Assembly: GCA_014529385.2 (NCBI GenBank)
Contig: CM043942.1
Coordinates: 3,140,501 to 3,204,500, forward strand
DNA length: 64,000 bases
Source: Adiantum capillus-veneris
Taxonomy: Eukaryota > Streptophyta > Polypodiopsida > Polypodiales > Pteridaceae
Direction: 5' to 3'
A program made the position numbers and the translations under genes. Below the pieces are notes generated by a model. It did no database searches. It was given only the letters and a program-made list of their open reading frames with translations, and had not been told where the DNA came from. Within the stretch, counting starts at the first letter, position 1, and the number at the start of each line of letters is the position of its first letter. This document shows, piece by piece, positions 1 to 9,989 of this stretch.

Positions 1-38
1 AGTGACTTAATTCATGGGAAAGTGGGCGTACTCTTTTC

Positions 39-362
39 TTGATGGAAAGAATGTTTACAGAGGGACTACCTGATCCTATCAAAGAAATGGAGATCCCATC
101 TTCCCCACGTCAAGGGACTCAAGGCCAAAAGGTGCCGTTAAACATTGCCAAATTGATGGATTTCATGTCTTCAGAAGTTAGAACCACCATCATGTCCAAA
201 CCATATAAAGACCCCGAGCTAGTCTCAGCTCTTCGAGCCTTCCTCAATGGAGAACTGAAGTTTGGGCTACCACAATTTGCACAGATGGATGGAGCTGGGG
301 AGATGCCAATAGAGGAGGAACACTTAGATCCACAACCCATCCTAGATGAGAACCTTGTATAG
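39..362 (+). pseudogene. Gypsy-A pre-protease segment
   Basis: An open stretch of 107 codons upstream of the protease domain. It contains the segment PLNIAKLMDFMSSEVRTTI, which corresponds to the region just before the protease in Gypsy-B (there SRGLIELLSTPVACTITLAE). This is probably the C-terminal part of Gag or the Gag-Pol linker. No zinc knuckle is visible here; it would lie left of the window. The stop at 360-362 is followed directly by protease coding sequence in another frame. Confidence 0.55.
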
Positions 363-793
363 AAATACCTGTTATCAAGTTGGGACAATACTTTGAGGGT
401 GATGAATCCAATGTGACCATACCAATCACTACTAAGGGATTAAATGTGAAGGGAATCCTTGATGGTGGCGCTGGGGTTAGCATTGTGACTAAAAATTGCT
501 GGGAAACTATGGGAAGACCTCACCTTGCGACCACAACCATAGTAGTGAAGATGGCCAATGGGTCTATTGTTAAACCTATTGGAATGCTATAAGATCTCAA
601 GATCAAGGTCTTTGGACATAAAATGAGGATTACCTTTATTGTTATGTATTTCTCCAAACACACTATGGCATCGGAGATGATCTTAGGACTTCCTTTCATG
701 AGGGAAGCAAAAATGGTGCATGACTGGTCTAAAAACCATGTCTACTTGCACTTCCAAGATTCTGTCATTCGAGTGGATCTTGTGATGGGTTGA
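363..793 (+). pseudogene. Gypsy-A first retropepsin (PR1)
   Basis: Aspartic protease domain of the pol polyprotein, which would process Gag-Pol. The active-site loop reads ILDGGAGVSI, where D-S/T-G is expected, so the catalytic Asp is kept but the next residue is changed to Gly. The C-terminal retropepsin motif MILGLPFM follows at about 682-705. One in-frame TAA at 590-592 splits the domain; the frame otherwise stays open to a TGA at 791-793. Gypsy-B carries the equivalent domain with an intact DSGAG loop. Confidence 0.75.
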
Positions 794-1871
794 GCACATC
801 CTCTAGGAAACAGGTTTATAGTTGATCAAAGATCTGACACCATAGTTCACTCGGCCCCATTGCAGTATTGTTACACGTGTAAAGCGGACACTGATGTCGG
901 GGAAGATTCTCCTTATATGGATGTACTACCTGGGATGACTGAGTCGGACAATGTGGATTGGGTCCACCTAGCAACAACCATAGACACTTAGGGAAATAGG
1001 GGGACGACCTAGGTAACACCTAAGGGGGATGAAATACCACCACTTGTACCCTTAAACATGCTAGAAGCAATGCATATAGCTTCTGATGATCTACAAGATG
1101 AAAGTTTGACTGGCATTGAAACCATTAGCGCCTCACAAGACTATAGCCCACACGATTTGGGGTCAGAATCATCAGTTAAAATTGACTCTGAGGACAAAGA
1201 ATCTGAGTTAAATCTTAGTGCAAGTGTGGGGATAAACCATTCAGGGCCCATTGGTAACCTAGATGATAATCTATCCAAGGGAGCAGAAGACACAAGTAGT
1301 GATTCATCTAGTGTGTCTTCACTAGAAATCGACCGTAATCGAGAATTAAACAAGAAGAGTAAGAGATATAAGAGGCGACGATATCGAGAAAATGTGAGTG
1401 CTAGAATAAATGAAAAGAAATCCACCGCAGAATGGCTTAATTATATAGGGACATGTGATGCTCATCGAAAGTTGGTAGATAACTGGGATGAATACCTTGA
1501 AAGCGTTATGTGGTGTAGTCCACAATCCATTGACATCACACAACTAGAGGCTACAAAGAAGCCAAGGTTGAGCCATACCGTAAGGAGACGACAAAATCGA
1601 GAGTTAGCTCAACAACAAAAGGAATCAGAAGTTAAATCATAGTCCACAGAACAGCAGGACCCCACAGACTTACACCCTGCACCTGAACATTTCAAATCCT
1701 ATACCACAGAGGAACGTAAGGTTGTTTATACAAAGGCCCAAAGAAAACCTATCGATGGGAGTAATGGAGTCTATGATGGTCCAGCGATAGTTAAGGAAAT
1801 AGAGTTAGCAGACCTAGGAGAAGACTCTAAACCTGTCTTCATTGCCCAAGATCTGACAGCGACTGAGGAGT
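794..1871 (+). pseudogene. Gypsy-A charged linker between protease and RT
   Basis: Low-complexity coding-like stretch whose longest open part is 1058-1642 (194 codons). It is rich in Ser, Asp and Glu in its first half and has a basic run near residues 100-110. It ends in a segment (PVFIAQDLTATEE) that matches the Gypsy-B linker (PVYIANDLEPEEE) just before reverse transcriptase. There is no recognisable domain. Such long disordered PR-RT linkers are compatible with a spacer role, but the function is unknown. Confidence 0.5.
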
Positions 1872-2912
1872 GTGGACTTACTTCTCAAGGAATTCAGGGA
1901 TATATTTGCTTGGACATATCATGATATGAAAGGTGTTTCACCTTCCGTGGTGCACCACACAATCCCCATGAATAGCATGGCTAAACGAGTTCAGCAACGA
2001 CCCTACCCAATGAATCCTAAATATGCAAAGATCATTCAAGAAGAGATTGAAAAGCTTGTGGAATGCGGATTCATATACCCTTTTGAGCACTCAGAATGGG
2101 TGTCTCCAATAGTGATTGTGCCAAAAAATAATGGGAAACTCAGAGTGTGCGTAGATCTCAAGAAGGTCAATGCCACCACTAGGAGGTACCATTACCCCTT
2201 GCCATATTCGGAACATGTGCTTGAAAGAGTTGCACGGAAGGAAGCTTATAGCTTTTTAGATTGGTACTCTGGCTACAATCAAATCACAATTCCGCTAGAG
2301 GACCAAGCTAAAACAGCCTTTATAACCGAATTTGGAGTGTTTGCATTCCGTGTTATGGCCTTTGGCTTAACCAATGCCCCTGCTACCTTTCAAAGATTAA
2401 TAAACACTGCTTTTAGAGAATATTTGAGGGAGCTTTGCGAAGCTTTCTTAGATGACCTTTGTGTTTATTCCTCTTGGAAAGAACATCTATCATGCTTACG
2501 AAAAGTGTTTGAGAAGTGCAGATTGTATCACATCTCCTTAAATCCTTTCAAATGCCAATTTTGGGTTAAACATGGAGTCATTTTAGGGCATATAGTGTCC
2601 AAAAATGGGATTTCCACAGATGAGAGCAAAATTAAAGCCATTGCTGAATTGCCACCACCTACAAACTAAGGGAGTTCAAAGATTCATGTGCCATGTTGGT
2701 TATTACAGATGGTTTATTTTAAACTTTGCCGAGATAGCTCGTCCTTTGTACAAGCTTCTTATTGAGTTCCACTCGACTGCGGAGTGTGACTATGCTTATG
2801 AGTCATTGAAAAAGACCTTGACTAGCGCTCCTATTCTAGGAGTGCCCGATTGGAATGTAATTTTCCATGTGCATATTGATGCATCAAACTTTGCTATTAG
2901 GTGTGTTCTAGC
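1872..2912 (+). pseudogene. Gypsy-A reverse transcriptase and start of RNase H
   Basis: Reverse transcriptase of the Ty3/gypsy type. Visible landmarks are FAWTYHDMKG, WVSPIVIVPK, KLRVCVDLKKVNA, FGLTNAPATFQRL and the catalytic box FLDDL in place of the usual Y-M-D-D. The frame is open from 1872 to a stop at 2667-2669. The thumb and the start of RNase H continue in another frame (to about 2912, ending with the HIDAS motif that supplies the first RNase H Asp). The sequence is cut at 2912 by the Copia-1 LTR. One frameshift and the truncation make it non-functional. Confidence 0.9.
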
Positions 2913-3673
2913 TGTTAGGAAATAATAGGTAGCTAAATAGATAATTGAGTAGATTACTTAATGGACAGAGACAGATTTACATACACGAGATTATAGAGTA
3001 GAGAGAGAGAGAGAGTACACACGATATACATGGTTCACCCAATGTGGGCTACGTCCACGGGAAAGCAGCTACTCAATGGCTTTAGTACTTCAAAACAAGA
3101 AGTAGTTTACAAAGGGATTATACCCTTAATGGAGCTCCCTCCTTGCTTCACTCTCACCACCTCACACTCACCTTGTTGTATCAACTTCACACTCTATGAA
3201 ATGTGTGTAGAAATAGCCTCCTTTTATAGTTCAAAAGGGCTGCCCTCTCTCATGAGAGGCAGCCATGTGTAGCCGCCCTTGTGTAGATAATTCCAAATCG
3301 GACCCTCCAATCCGTCCATGTGTGGCATCCCTTGTGTAGACAAATCCACTGTTGAATTCGGCCACCGGCCACCGGCCATTGACTTTCGACCACCGGCCAC
3401 CGGCCATTGACTATCGGCCACCGGCCAACCGACGATTGTTTTTCGACCACTTTCCGGCCTCCGTCCGGCCATAATATTCCGACGAAAAGGAATATTCCGG
3501 CGAGGGAAAAAAAGTTGCCCTAAAGTTGCCCCTGACTCTTGGCCGTGAAAATTTTGGTTTCCGGTGAGTGATTTTCCTTCACGCACGATGGCTTCTCCTC
3601 ATAATGGGGGCCTTAAAAATGTGCACTTTTACCACAGAAAATTACAAGGGTAAATCAGGCTCCATACTTAACA
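2913..3673 (-). repeat. Copia-1 3' LTR (complete)
   Basis: Starts TGTTAGGAAATA and ends ACTTAACA on the plus strand, the usual TG...CA termini. It is 761 bp and closely similar to 7672-8229 and 58426-59145. It contains a short GA run near 3001-3015 and a GC-rich cluster of repeated CCACCGGCCA units at about 3358-3430. The unit number differs between LTR copies: the right LTR of the same element has one repeat block fewer. Confidence 0.9.
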
Positions 3674-3692
3674 ATCTCCCACTTGGAGACTG
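3674..3692 (-). other. Copia-1 polypurine tract region
   Basis: Immediately inside the 3' LTR. Read on the minus strand it gives TCTCCAAGTGGGAGAT directly against the LTR start TGTTAAGT. This is the expected place and composition for the plus-strand primer of a copia element. The same tract follows the LTR of Copia-2 at 59146. Confidence 0.65.
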
Positions 3693-3733
3693 ATCTCCAA
3701 ACCAAACCTGTGACTGCTTTCCATTCTGGCTTC

Positions 3734-4276
3734 TTATCCTTGAATGTCGATTGAAGATGAGCAAAAGCTCAACTTCTCCTTGTTGACCACCTTTGTAAAC
3801 ATGTCAGCAGGATTTTCACTTGTATGCACCTTTCCTAGCTTTAGCTGTCCCTCTTCCAAAAGAGTGCGTATGAAGTGATATCTCACCTCAATGTGCTTTG
3901 TCCTTGAATGAAAAGCTGAGTTCTTCGCAAGATGGATAGCGCTTTGGCTATCACTGTACAAGACACAATTGTCTTGTTTGAATCCAAGCTCTTCTAAGAA
4001 TCTGTGAAGCCACAAAATTTCTGTGCTTGCCTCCATCATTTCTACATACTCTGCTTCTGTGGTAGAAAGTGAACCCACTTTCTGTAGCTTTGAAGCCCAG
4101 CTTACTGCTATGCCCCCAACCGTGAACACATAGCCAGTAGTGCTCCTCCGAGTATCTTTGCCACCTGCCATATCTGCATCAGCATACCCTTCTAGAAAAA
4201 TATCAATTCCTCCAAAACACAAAGCATTTGTTGTTGTCCCTTTTAGATACCTAGGTATCAGCTTAAATCTTGCCAA
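3734..4276 (-). pseudogene. Copia-1 RNase H
   Basis: Ty1/copia RNase H at the end of pol, 180 codons open. Motifs visible are YADADMAG, the Glu region STTEAEYVEMMEAS, YSDSQSAIHLAKN and the terminal SENPADMFTK. These supply the expected acidic catalytic residues. It is separated from the upstream RT piece by a frame change near 4280-4370 compared with Copia-2, where the corresponding stretch (59224-59874) reads through with [17 protein letters not shown]. Confidence 0.9.
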
Positions 4277-4370
4277 TGCTCTTTACCTGGGTTGTCCATG
4301 AACCTACTCAAAACTCCCACTGCATGTGCAATGTCTGGCCTTGTCCAGACCATAGCATACATTAGAGAAC

Positions 4371-4793
4371 CTACCGCTGCACTTTAGACATATAGGCTAT
4401 CTCCTCTTGTGTCTTTGGACACATATCCTTTGTTAGTTTAAAGTGACCAGCCAAAGGTGTAGAAACTGGTTTTGCATTTTGCATTGCAAACCTTTCTAGT
4501 ACCTTCTTGATGTAATCTTCTTGAGATAGCTTTATTGTCTTCTTCGTCTTGTCCCTTGATATTTTCATACCAAGTATCCTCTTTGCAGCACCTAAATCTT
4601 TCATTGAAAAAGATTTAGACAGTTCCTCTTTTAGGTCTTTGATGTCCTGCATGTTAGCACTTGCAATCAACATGTCATCGACATACAACATTAGGATGAT
4701 AAATTTCCCATCTCCCAAATTCTTTGTGTAGACGAAGTGATCTGAGTTGCATCTGGTGAATCCATGATCCAACATCCATCGATCAAACTTCAA
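4371..4793 (-). pseudogene. Copia-1 reverse transcriptase, C-terminal part
   Basis: Carries the copia RT catalytic box LMLYVDDM (Asp-Asp at residues 39-40 of this open stretch). It continues with the conserved segments KDLGAAKRILGM and LSQEDYIKKVLERF. It is the in-frame continuation of the 4812-6416 open reading frame; a single TAA at 4812-4814 separates them. In Copia-2 the same codon reads CAA at the matching position, so the stop is a point mutation. Confidence 0.9.
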
Positions 4794-4811
4794 GTACCAT
4801 TGTCTTGATGC

Positions 4812-6416
4812 TTACTTTAAACCATACAAGCTCTTCTTTAATCTGCAAACCATTTTCTCCTTACCTTTTACTTCATACCCCTTTGGTTGAAGCATGTAGA
4901 TTTCCTCCTCTAAGTCACCGTGAGGGAATGACGTATTTACATCCATTTGCTCGAGATTTAGATCATGAGCAGCCACAAGGCTTAAGACAAGCCTAATTGA
5001 GTTCATTTTTACAACAGGTGAAAATTTTTCATTGAAGTCAATACCTTTCTTCTGAGAAAAACCTTTTACCACAAGCCTAGACTTGTACCTTTTCTTCCCA
5101 CCTTCTTCTTCCTTCAGCTTGTACACCCATTTGTTTTGAAGTGCCCGCTTACCTTTAGGCAACTCAACCAACTCCCATGTTTGGTTGCGATGTAGTGAGT
5201 CCATCTCCACTTGCATGCTCTTCGTCCATTCTTCTTTGGATTCATGTTGCATAGCTTCTTCGTATGATTCTATCTCTCCAGAATCTGAGACCAAGAGATG
5301 GTTGAAGGAAGGAACAAACCTTTCTGGAGGTCTACTTTCTCTTGTAGATCTTCGGGGAATAGGCTGAGGCTCCTCATTTGGTTGACGTTTTTGCACATTG
5401 TCACCATTTGCAGTCCTTGAGTCTTCACCGTCCTCAAGCTCCATGTACTCATCACTTGTTTCTTTTGTTTGTTTTCTTTCCAAGTAATCTTTGTAAATAT
5501 TTTGTTCGTTAAAAATTACATCCCTACTTCTTAAGATTTTACCATCTTCAAGATTCCATAGGCGATACCCAAAGTCACCTTCTCCATAGCCAATGAAGAA
5601 ACTCTTTTTGGACTTTGCATCTAGCTTTGATCTTAGGATTCTATCTATGTGCATGAAAGCCTCACACCCAAATACTTTGAGAAATGCATAATTCACCGGT
5701 TTACCTGTCCATGCCTCTTCTGGAACTCCCCCATCCAATGCCGTTGAGGGTGACTGATTGATTAAGTACACAGACGTACTTACAGCTTCCGCCCAAAGCT
5801 CAAGCGGTAGGCCTGCATGTAGCCGCATGCTTCGTGATCGCTCCATGATTTTCCTGTTCATCCTTTCTGAAATCCCATTTTGTTGAGGTGTCCTTGGGGT
5901 TGTCCTTTGCCTCTGAATGCCATTGCTAGCACAAAAGCTTTCAAAATCTTGGCTGCAATATTCGCCTCCATTGTCAGATCTGAGGCATTTAACCTTGGTA
6001 CCTGTTTCATTCTCCGCAAAGTCTTTCCACCTTTGAAATATGAAAAATACATCCGATTTATTCTTCATGACATAAACCCATGTTTTTCTAGTCGCATCGT
6101 CTATGAATGTTACATAGTACAATGAGCCACCAAGTGATGGTGTACTTGCAGGACCCCAAAAATCAAAATGAACCAACTCAAGTTTTTTATTTTTTCTTTC
6201 ATTTCCTGATTTTTGAAATTTTACCCTCTTTTGTTTACCATAAACACAATCTTCACAAAACTCTAAGTCCACTTCTTTCAAACCTGGTAGAGGCTTATTT
6301 GTTTGAAGGATTTGCATTCCTTTGGCACTCATATGCCCAAGTCGGTAGTGCCACACCGCACTGTCAACTTCTATAGTTGCTGCACAAGCTGAAGGTTGCG
6401 TGCTAACAGTACACAA
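4812..6416 (-). pseudogene. Copia-1 integrase and RT N-terminal part
   Basis: 534 open codons. Residues 23-57 hold the integrase HHCC finger (H23, H28, C54, C57). The integrase core follows with D85 (HFDFWGP), D148 (RSDNGGEY) and E184 (NGISERMNR). The copia reverse transcriptase starts near residue 400 with WVYKLK and KARLVVKG-like motifs and continues to KKSLYGLK, where a premature TAA ends it. The integrase catalytic triad is complete. The upstream frame is broken near 6420-6450. Confidence 0.93.
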
Positions 6417-6451
6417 GTAAAGTGTTCATACTTTTTCTCCCTTGGCAACCA

Positions 6452-7132
6452 CTAAAGATTCCTTTGAGATCTTCCACCGTTTGCTTCCGAATGCAATGTT
6501 GTGACCTTCATCTGTCCTGTAGAGATCAAATTTTTGCGAAGAGAAGGAACATGCTTAACATCTTTAAGCTTCCATTCATTTTCATTAGCAGTTTTGATAG
6601 AAACTGTACCTTTGTCGACAATCTCACAAGCTTCATCATCTCCCAAGTATACATACCCAAAATTACCTTTGGTGTAGTCTTGGAAATGTTGCTTGTGTGC
6701 TGTCGCATGGAATGAAGCCCTGGAATCTACTATCCAGGAATTAGACACATTGTCTAATGAGAGAATTAGAGAATCTTGCTCTACTTTACCTACTACATTG
6801 GCCTCCGATGTTGGCTTGTTGTCTTGAGACTCTGCCTCCTTCTTCTTCTTGGACCAAAAATCCTTCTTAACGTGGCCCTTCTTGCCGCAGTTCCAACATT
6901 CAAGAACTGACTTTGTGCGTGACTTGCTCCTCCTTGAGCGATCACGACCCTTTTGGCTTTTGAACCTCTCCTTAGGCCTTCCTCTTCTTTCCACTGACAA
7001 TGCAACACTTGATGATTCTCCTGTGCTTCTCCTTCGTATTTCCTCTCTTAGGAGAACACCCACAACATCATCAAAATTAAGAGTATTTGTACCAGAGATA
7101 GAATTACTTACAGCCACACAAGGCTGTCCCAA
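6452..7132 (-). pseudogene. Copia-1 nucleocapsid and protease
   Basis: An Arg/Lys/Ser-rich stretch leads into a zinc knuckle CWNCGKKGHVKKDF at residues 79-92, where the fourth ligand (Cys expected) is Phe. The protease loop reads WIVDSRASFH at residues 133-141, so the Gly of D-S-G is replaced by Arg. Both changes should disable the domains. The downstream segment KDVKHVPSLRKNLISTGQM is the usual end of a copia protease. The frame differs from that of the upstream gag piece. Confidence 0.88.
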
Positions 7133-7174
7133 CTATCCGGTAGAGATGATAGTATAAGGAGAGCTCGCACTTCG

Positions 7175-7597
7175 TCACTCGAAATTGATTTTCACCGACC
7201 GAAGGTAACTTATGTTTGTGTTAAAGTCATTTAGGTGTTCTGCAACTGAACCATTCTCTGCCATCTTTAGATTGAACAAGTGCTTCATAAGAAATACATT
7301 ATTGGATGTCGATGGTTTCTCGTAGAAGTCGTCAAGTGACTTCATCAAGTCCTCGGTGATCTTCATCTCCGAAACATTGAAGGCCACCGTTGACACCAAG
7401 CTTAACCGGATTGTTCCCAGTGCCTTTCGATCAAGGACAATCCATGCTTCATTTGCCATCGTTGCGGGCTTCTTTGCAAGACCGCCTAGCGGCAGATAGA
7501 GGTCCTTCTGGTAGACATAGTCTTCAATCTGCATCTTCCAATGTTGGTAGTTTTTGCCGTTGAACTTCTCAATCTTGAGCTTCCCTTCCTCCGCCAT
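7175..7597 (-). pseudogene. Copia-1 Gag, N-terminal part
   Basis: Starts at the ATG of MAEEGKLKIEKFNGKNY, a typical copia Gag opening (KFNG.NY.HWK). It continues through LNDFNTNISYLRSVK before the frame breaks at about 7170 ahead of the nucleocapsid stretch. The ATG at 7597 is preferred over upstream non-ATG codons. The protein would form the virus-like particle shell. Confidence 0.85.
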
Positions 7598-7653
7598 AAC
7601 TCCCACTCAATTCAAGGAATCCTTTCCTTGAGATAACTTAGCTATGAGCAAAC

Positions 7654-7669
7654 CTTCCTGTGATACCAG
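7654..7669 (-). other. Copia-1 primer-binding site (initiator-Met tRNA type)
   Basis: Two bases inside the 5' LTR, the minus strand reads TGGTATCACAGGAAGG. The first eight bases equal the complement of the plant initiator-Met tRNA 3' end (TGGTATCAGAGC); the remainder has diverged. Confidence 0.75.
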
Positions 7670-7671
7670 TT

Positions 7672-8229
7672 GTTAGGAAATAAGACGTAGCTAAATAGAT
7701 AATTGAGTAGATTACTTAATGGAGAGAGACAGACTTACATACACGAGATTATAGAGTAGAGAGAGAGAGAGAGAGTACACACGATATACGTGGTTCACCC
7801 AATGTGGGCTACGTCCACCGGAAAGTAGCCACTCAAAGGCTTTAGTACTTCAAAACAAGAAGTAGTTTACAAAGGGATTATACCATTAATGGAGCTCCCG
7901 CCTTGCTTCACTCTCACCACCTCACACTCACCTTGTTGTATCAACTTCACACTCTATAAAATGTGTGTAGAAATGGCCTCCTTTTATAGTCCAAAAGGGA
8001 TGCCCTCTCTCATGAGAGGCAGCCATGTGTAGCCGCCCTTGTGTAGATAAGTCCAAATCGGACCCTCCAATCCGCCCATGTGTGGCCGCCCTTGTGTAGA
8101 CAAATCCGCTTTTGAATTCGGCCACCGGCCACCGGCCATTGACTACCGGCCACCGGCCAACCGACGGTTGTTTTTCGACCACTTTCTAGCCTCCGTCCGG
8201 CCATAATATTCCGGCGAAAAGGAATATTC
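7672..8229 (-). repeat. Copia-1 5' LTR (truncated)
   Basis: Matches the left LTR from TGTTAGGAAATA to GGAATATTC and then passes directly into Gypsy-A integrase sequence. The counterpart of 3498-3673 (176 bp at the U3 start) is absent. This explains the missing target duplication and points to a deletion at this junction after or during insertion. Confidence 0.88.
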
Positions 8230-8653
8230 ATGATAGCTCACCATAAGTCCACACCTTATTATCCGCAAGCAAATGGCCAAGCTGAGAGCACCAATAAAAC
8301 CTTAATCTCTATCTTGACCAAAATGGTGGAAGCTCATTGCACAGATTGGGATTTAAAGTTAAACTTCAGCTTTATGGGCTTATCTTACTGGGTACAAAGT
8401 TGCCATTAATTGCACACCATTTAAGATGGTGTATGGCCAAGAAGCGGTTATGCCATGGGAGTTTGTTGTTCCTAGTCTTGGAGTAGCTTCTCAAGAAGGT
8501 TGGGATGGTAACCCTTTAGTTGAGCAATTATATATCCTTGAAAGGCTAGATGAAGAGAGGCAATTAGCTGTGCAAAATGCATTTGTGGAGAAAGATAGGA
8601 GGAAGAAATGGTTTGACGATCATTTAAAGGAAGAAAGATATCAATGTTGGTGA
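8230..8653 (+). pseudogene. Gypsy-A integrase core end
   Basis: Begins at the catalytic-Glu region (YYPQANGQAESTNKT) and continues with the gypsy integrase motif CTPFKMVYGQEAVMP in a second frame. A small frameshift lies at about 8355-8370. The N-terminal finger and the two catalytic Asp residues are lost in the deletion at the Copia-1 junction. Confidence 0.85.
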
Positions 8654-8663
8654 TAAAGTCCTT

Positions 8664-9035
8664 ATGTATGGAGTGCATAACGGAAAGAAAAAATTGAAAT
8701 ATGCGGGAAAAGGACCATATAGAGTATGTGAGATCACCCCACAAGGAACCATTCGTGTGGAGACTCTTGATGGAGTTGAAACCATTGGATTCCTCAATGG
8801 GAGAAAATTTAAAAGATACTATGATCCTTTAAGCCAAGAGGAGCTACGTGCCATCCATACGAAAAAGACAGCCAAGGCTCAAAAAGAATTGAAAAATATA
8901 CAAGCTCAAGCTAAGGCGAAAGAGCGCCAACAATGCATAAGACGCCAGCGAGAGGCTAACCTTGGAGTTACACATGCATTCCACGTTGAAATAGAGGATG
9001 ATTGGTTGGTGGACTCTGACACGCCTCTACGATAA
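8664..9035 (+). pseudogene. Gypsy-A integrase C-terminus and coiled charged segment
   Basis: The first ~55 residues are the SH3-like integrase tail (GKGPYRVCEITPQGTIRVET ... GFLNGRKFKRYY). Then comes a Lys/Gln/Ala/Arg-rich, probably helical stretch (AKAQKELKNIQAQAKAKERQ). A TAA at 9033-9035 is followed in the same frame by the second retropepsin. Gypsy-B has the same order, with KERVREEAQAEAQERIAKRR as the helical segment. Confidence 0.8.
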
Positions 9036-9400
9036 TCTATTGTGTTAAATAGTGCCTATGGAAAAGTGCTATATAACGCCTTATTGGACACGGGTGCTAA
9101 ATATAATCTGTTGTCATATGTGGTGTGGTGTCAGTTAGGGAAGCCACCTCTCTCTGCTGAGAGTATTATCCAAGTCAAGGGTGTCAACAAGAAAAAAACT
9201 ACAGTTTTTGGAATCTAGCACACTTCTGTCAGTTATGACAATGGGGTTGTAGCTCAAGACTTTTTGGTCATGCCTACTGGAACTATGGAGGGTAAAATAA
9301 ACCTAGGACGCACGTGGATGATAGCCACCAAATGCACTATTGATTGGGGGACTGGGGGTGTCACAACATAAAAACCAACTCTTATCCCTACCACTCAAGC
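9036..9400 (+). pseudogene. Gypsy-A second retropepsin-like domain (PR2)
   Basis: In the same frame as the integrase tail. The active-site-like loop is ALLDTGAKYNLLSY (Asp codon 9087-9089), and about 75 residues later comes INLGRTWMIATKCTIDW, which fits the C-terminal L-G-x-x-W ... I-D-W end of retropepsins. Interrupted by one TAG near 9219 and one TAA near 9369. The matching Gypsy-B domain has ALLDSGAQENLISY and MVLGQPWQKAYNVQIDW. A second protease after integrase is not part of the standard gypsy layout known to me. Confidence 0.7.
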
Positions 9401-9966
9401 CATAGTCCCTGAGATATTGCCTAAGGAAATAAAACCCAAGACATTGCATGTTCAGGAGGTTGAACCATACATCCCCATAGCCCAACTCTCTAGAGCTTCA
9501 ACTAATGTAGTTGAAAGAAAGCTTGAGACACACAAGAACCATCCTAATATAACAAAGAAAACATACAAGTGGGTCCCTAAAGCTTCTTTAGTGACCATGG
9601 CTAATGCTAAAAACGGAAGCCTCGTAAGAAACGTCCCAAGAAATGTAAAGAAACATTGCGTTGGATTCCTAAACGACTATTGGAAGCCCAAGGATACTAT
9701 GAAGGAAATGATCAAATCTGGTACCCAAACGTAAATTGTACTCTTACCTGTCACCTGGCCCATGTAAATCCAATCCTGTGGCTCCAAAACAAATTGAAAA
9801 TCGTGGAAAGGAAAAAATCACGGAATGTTACACACCCGCTCTAGAGCTAGTTTGGGTACCAAAGAAAGAACGATTTGTTCCACCTAGCTCAGGAACAGGG
9901 AGCTATGGCTATTCTCCTAGAGAATACAAGAGGGGAGGACATCGCAAATCTTACCCTGCATGGTGA
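9401..9966 (+). pseudogene. Gypsy-A C-terminal tail with W-(I/V)-P-K motifs
   Basis: Lys-rich tail after PR2 in three overlapping frames (9417-9734, 9656-9844, 9736-9966). Repeated short motifs are YKWVPKA, LRWIPKR and LVWVPKK. The Gypsy-B tail has RMWIPKK, HIWIPKQ and HKWMPMK at the corresponding place. Similar W-x-P-K motifs are known in Gag-type proteins of some plant elements, but I cannot assign a function here. Confidence 0.55.
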
Positions 9967-9989
9967 AGGTCACAAAAGCTAAAGAAGTT

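Larger units (their letters stand above)
1..2912 (+). mobile_element. Gypsy-A, left part (Ty3/gypsy, decayed)
   Basis: Plus-strand Ty3/gypsy retrotransposon that enters from beyond the left edge. In order it shows a pre-protease segment, a retropepsin, a long charged linker, reverse transcriptase and the start of RNase H. It stops abruptly at 2912, where the Copia-1 LTR begins, and resumes inside integrase at 8230. The rest of RNase H and the first part of integrase are missing, so the copia insertion was accompanied or followed by a deletion. Its proteins align by eye along their length with those of Gypsy-B (24.7-34.6 kb, minus), so both belong to one lineage. Confidence 0.85.
2913..8229 (-). 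mobile_element. Copia-1 (Ty1/copia) inserted in Gypsy-A
   Basis: Minus-strand Ty1/copia element in the order gag, protease, integrase, reverse transcriptase, RNase H, bounded by related LTRs at 2913-3673 and 7672-8229. The primer site next to the right LTR matches plant initiator-Met tRNA over TGGTATCA. The right (5') LTR lacks the first ~176 bp present in the left LTR, and no target duplication can be seen. Integrase protein motifs resemble the Tnt1-like branch. Frameshifts and a stop codon make the copy defective. Confidence 0.92.
8230..9965 (+). mobile_element. Gypsy-A, right part
   Basis: Resumes inside the integrase core, then integrase C-terminus, a coiled charged segment, a second retropepsin-like domain and a tail with W-V-P-K motifs. 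No 3' LTR is recognised. The sequence passes into chromovirus gag at about 9970-9990. Confidence 0.8.
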
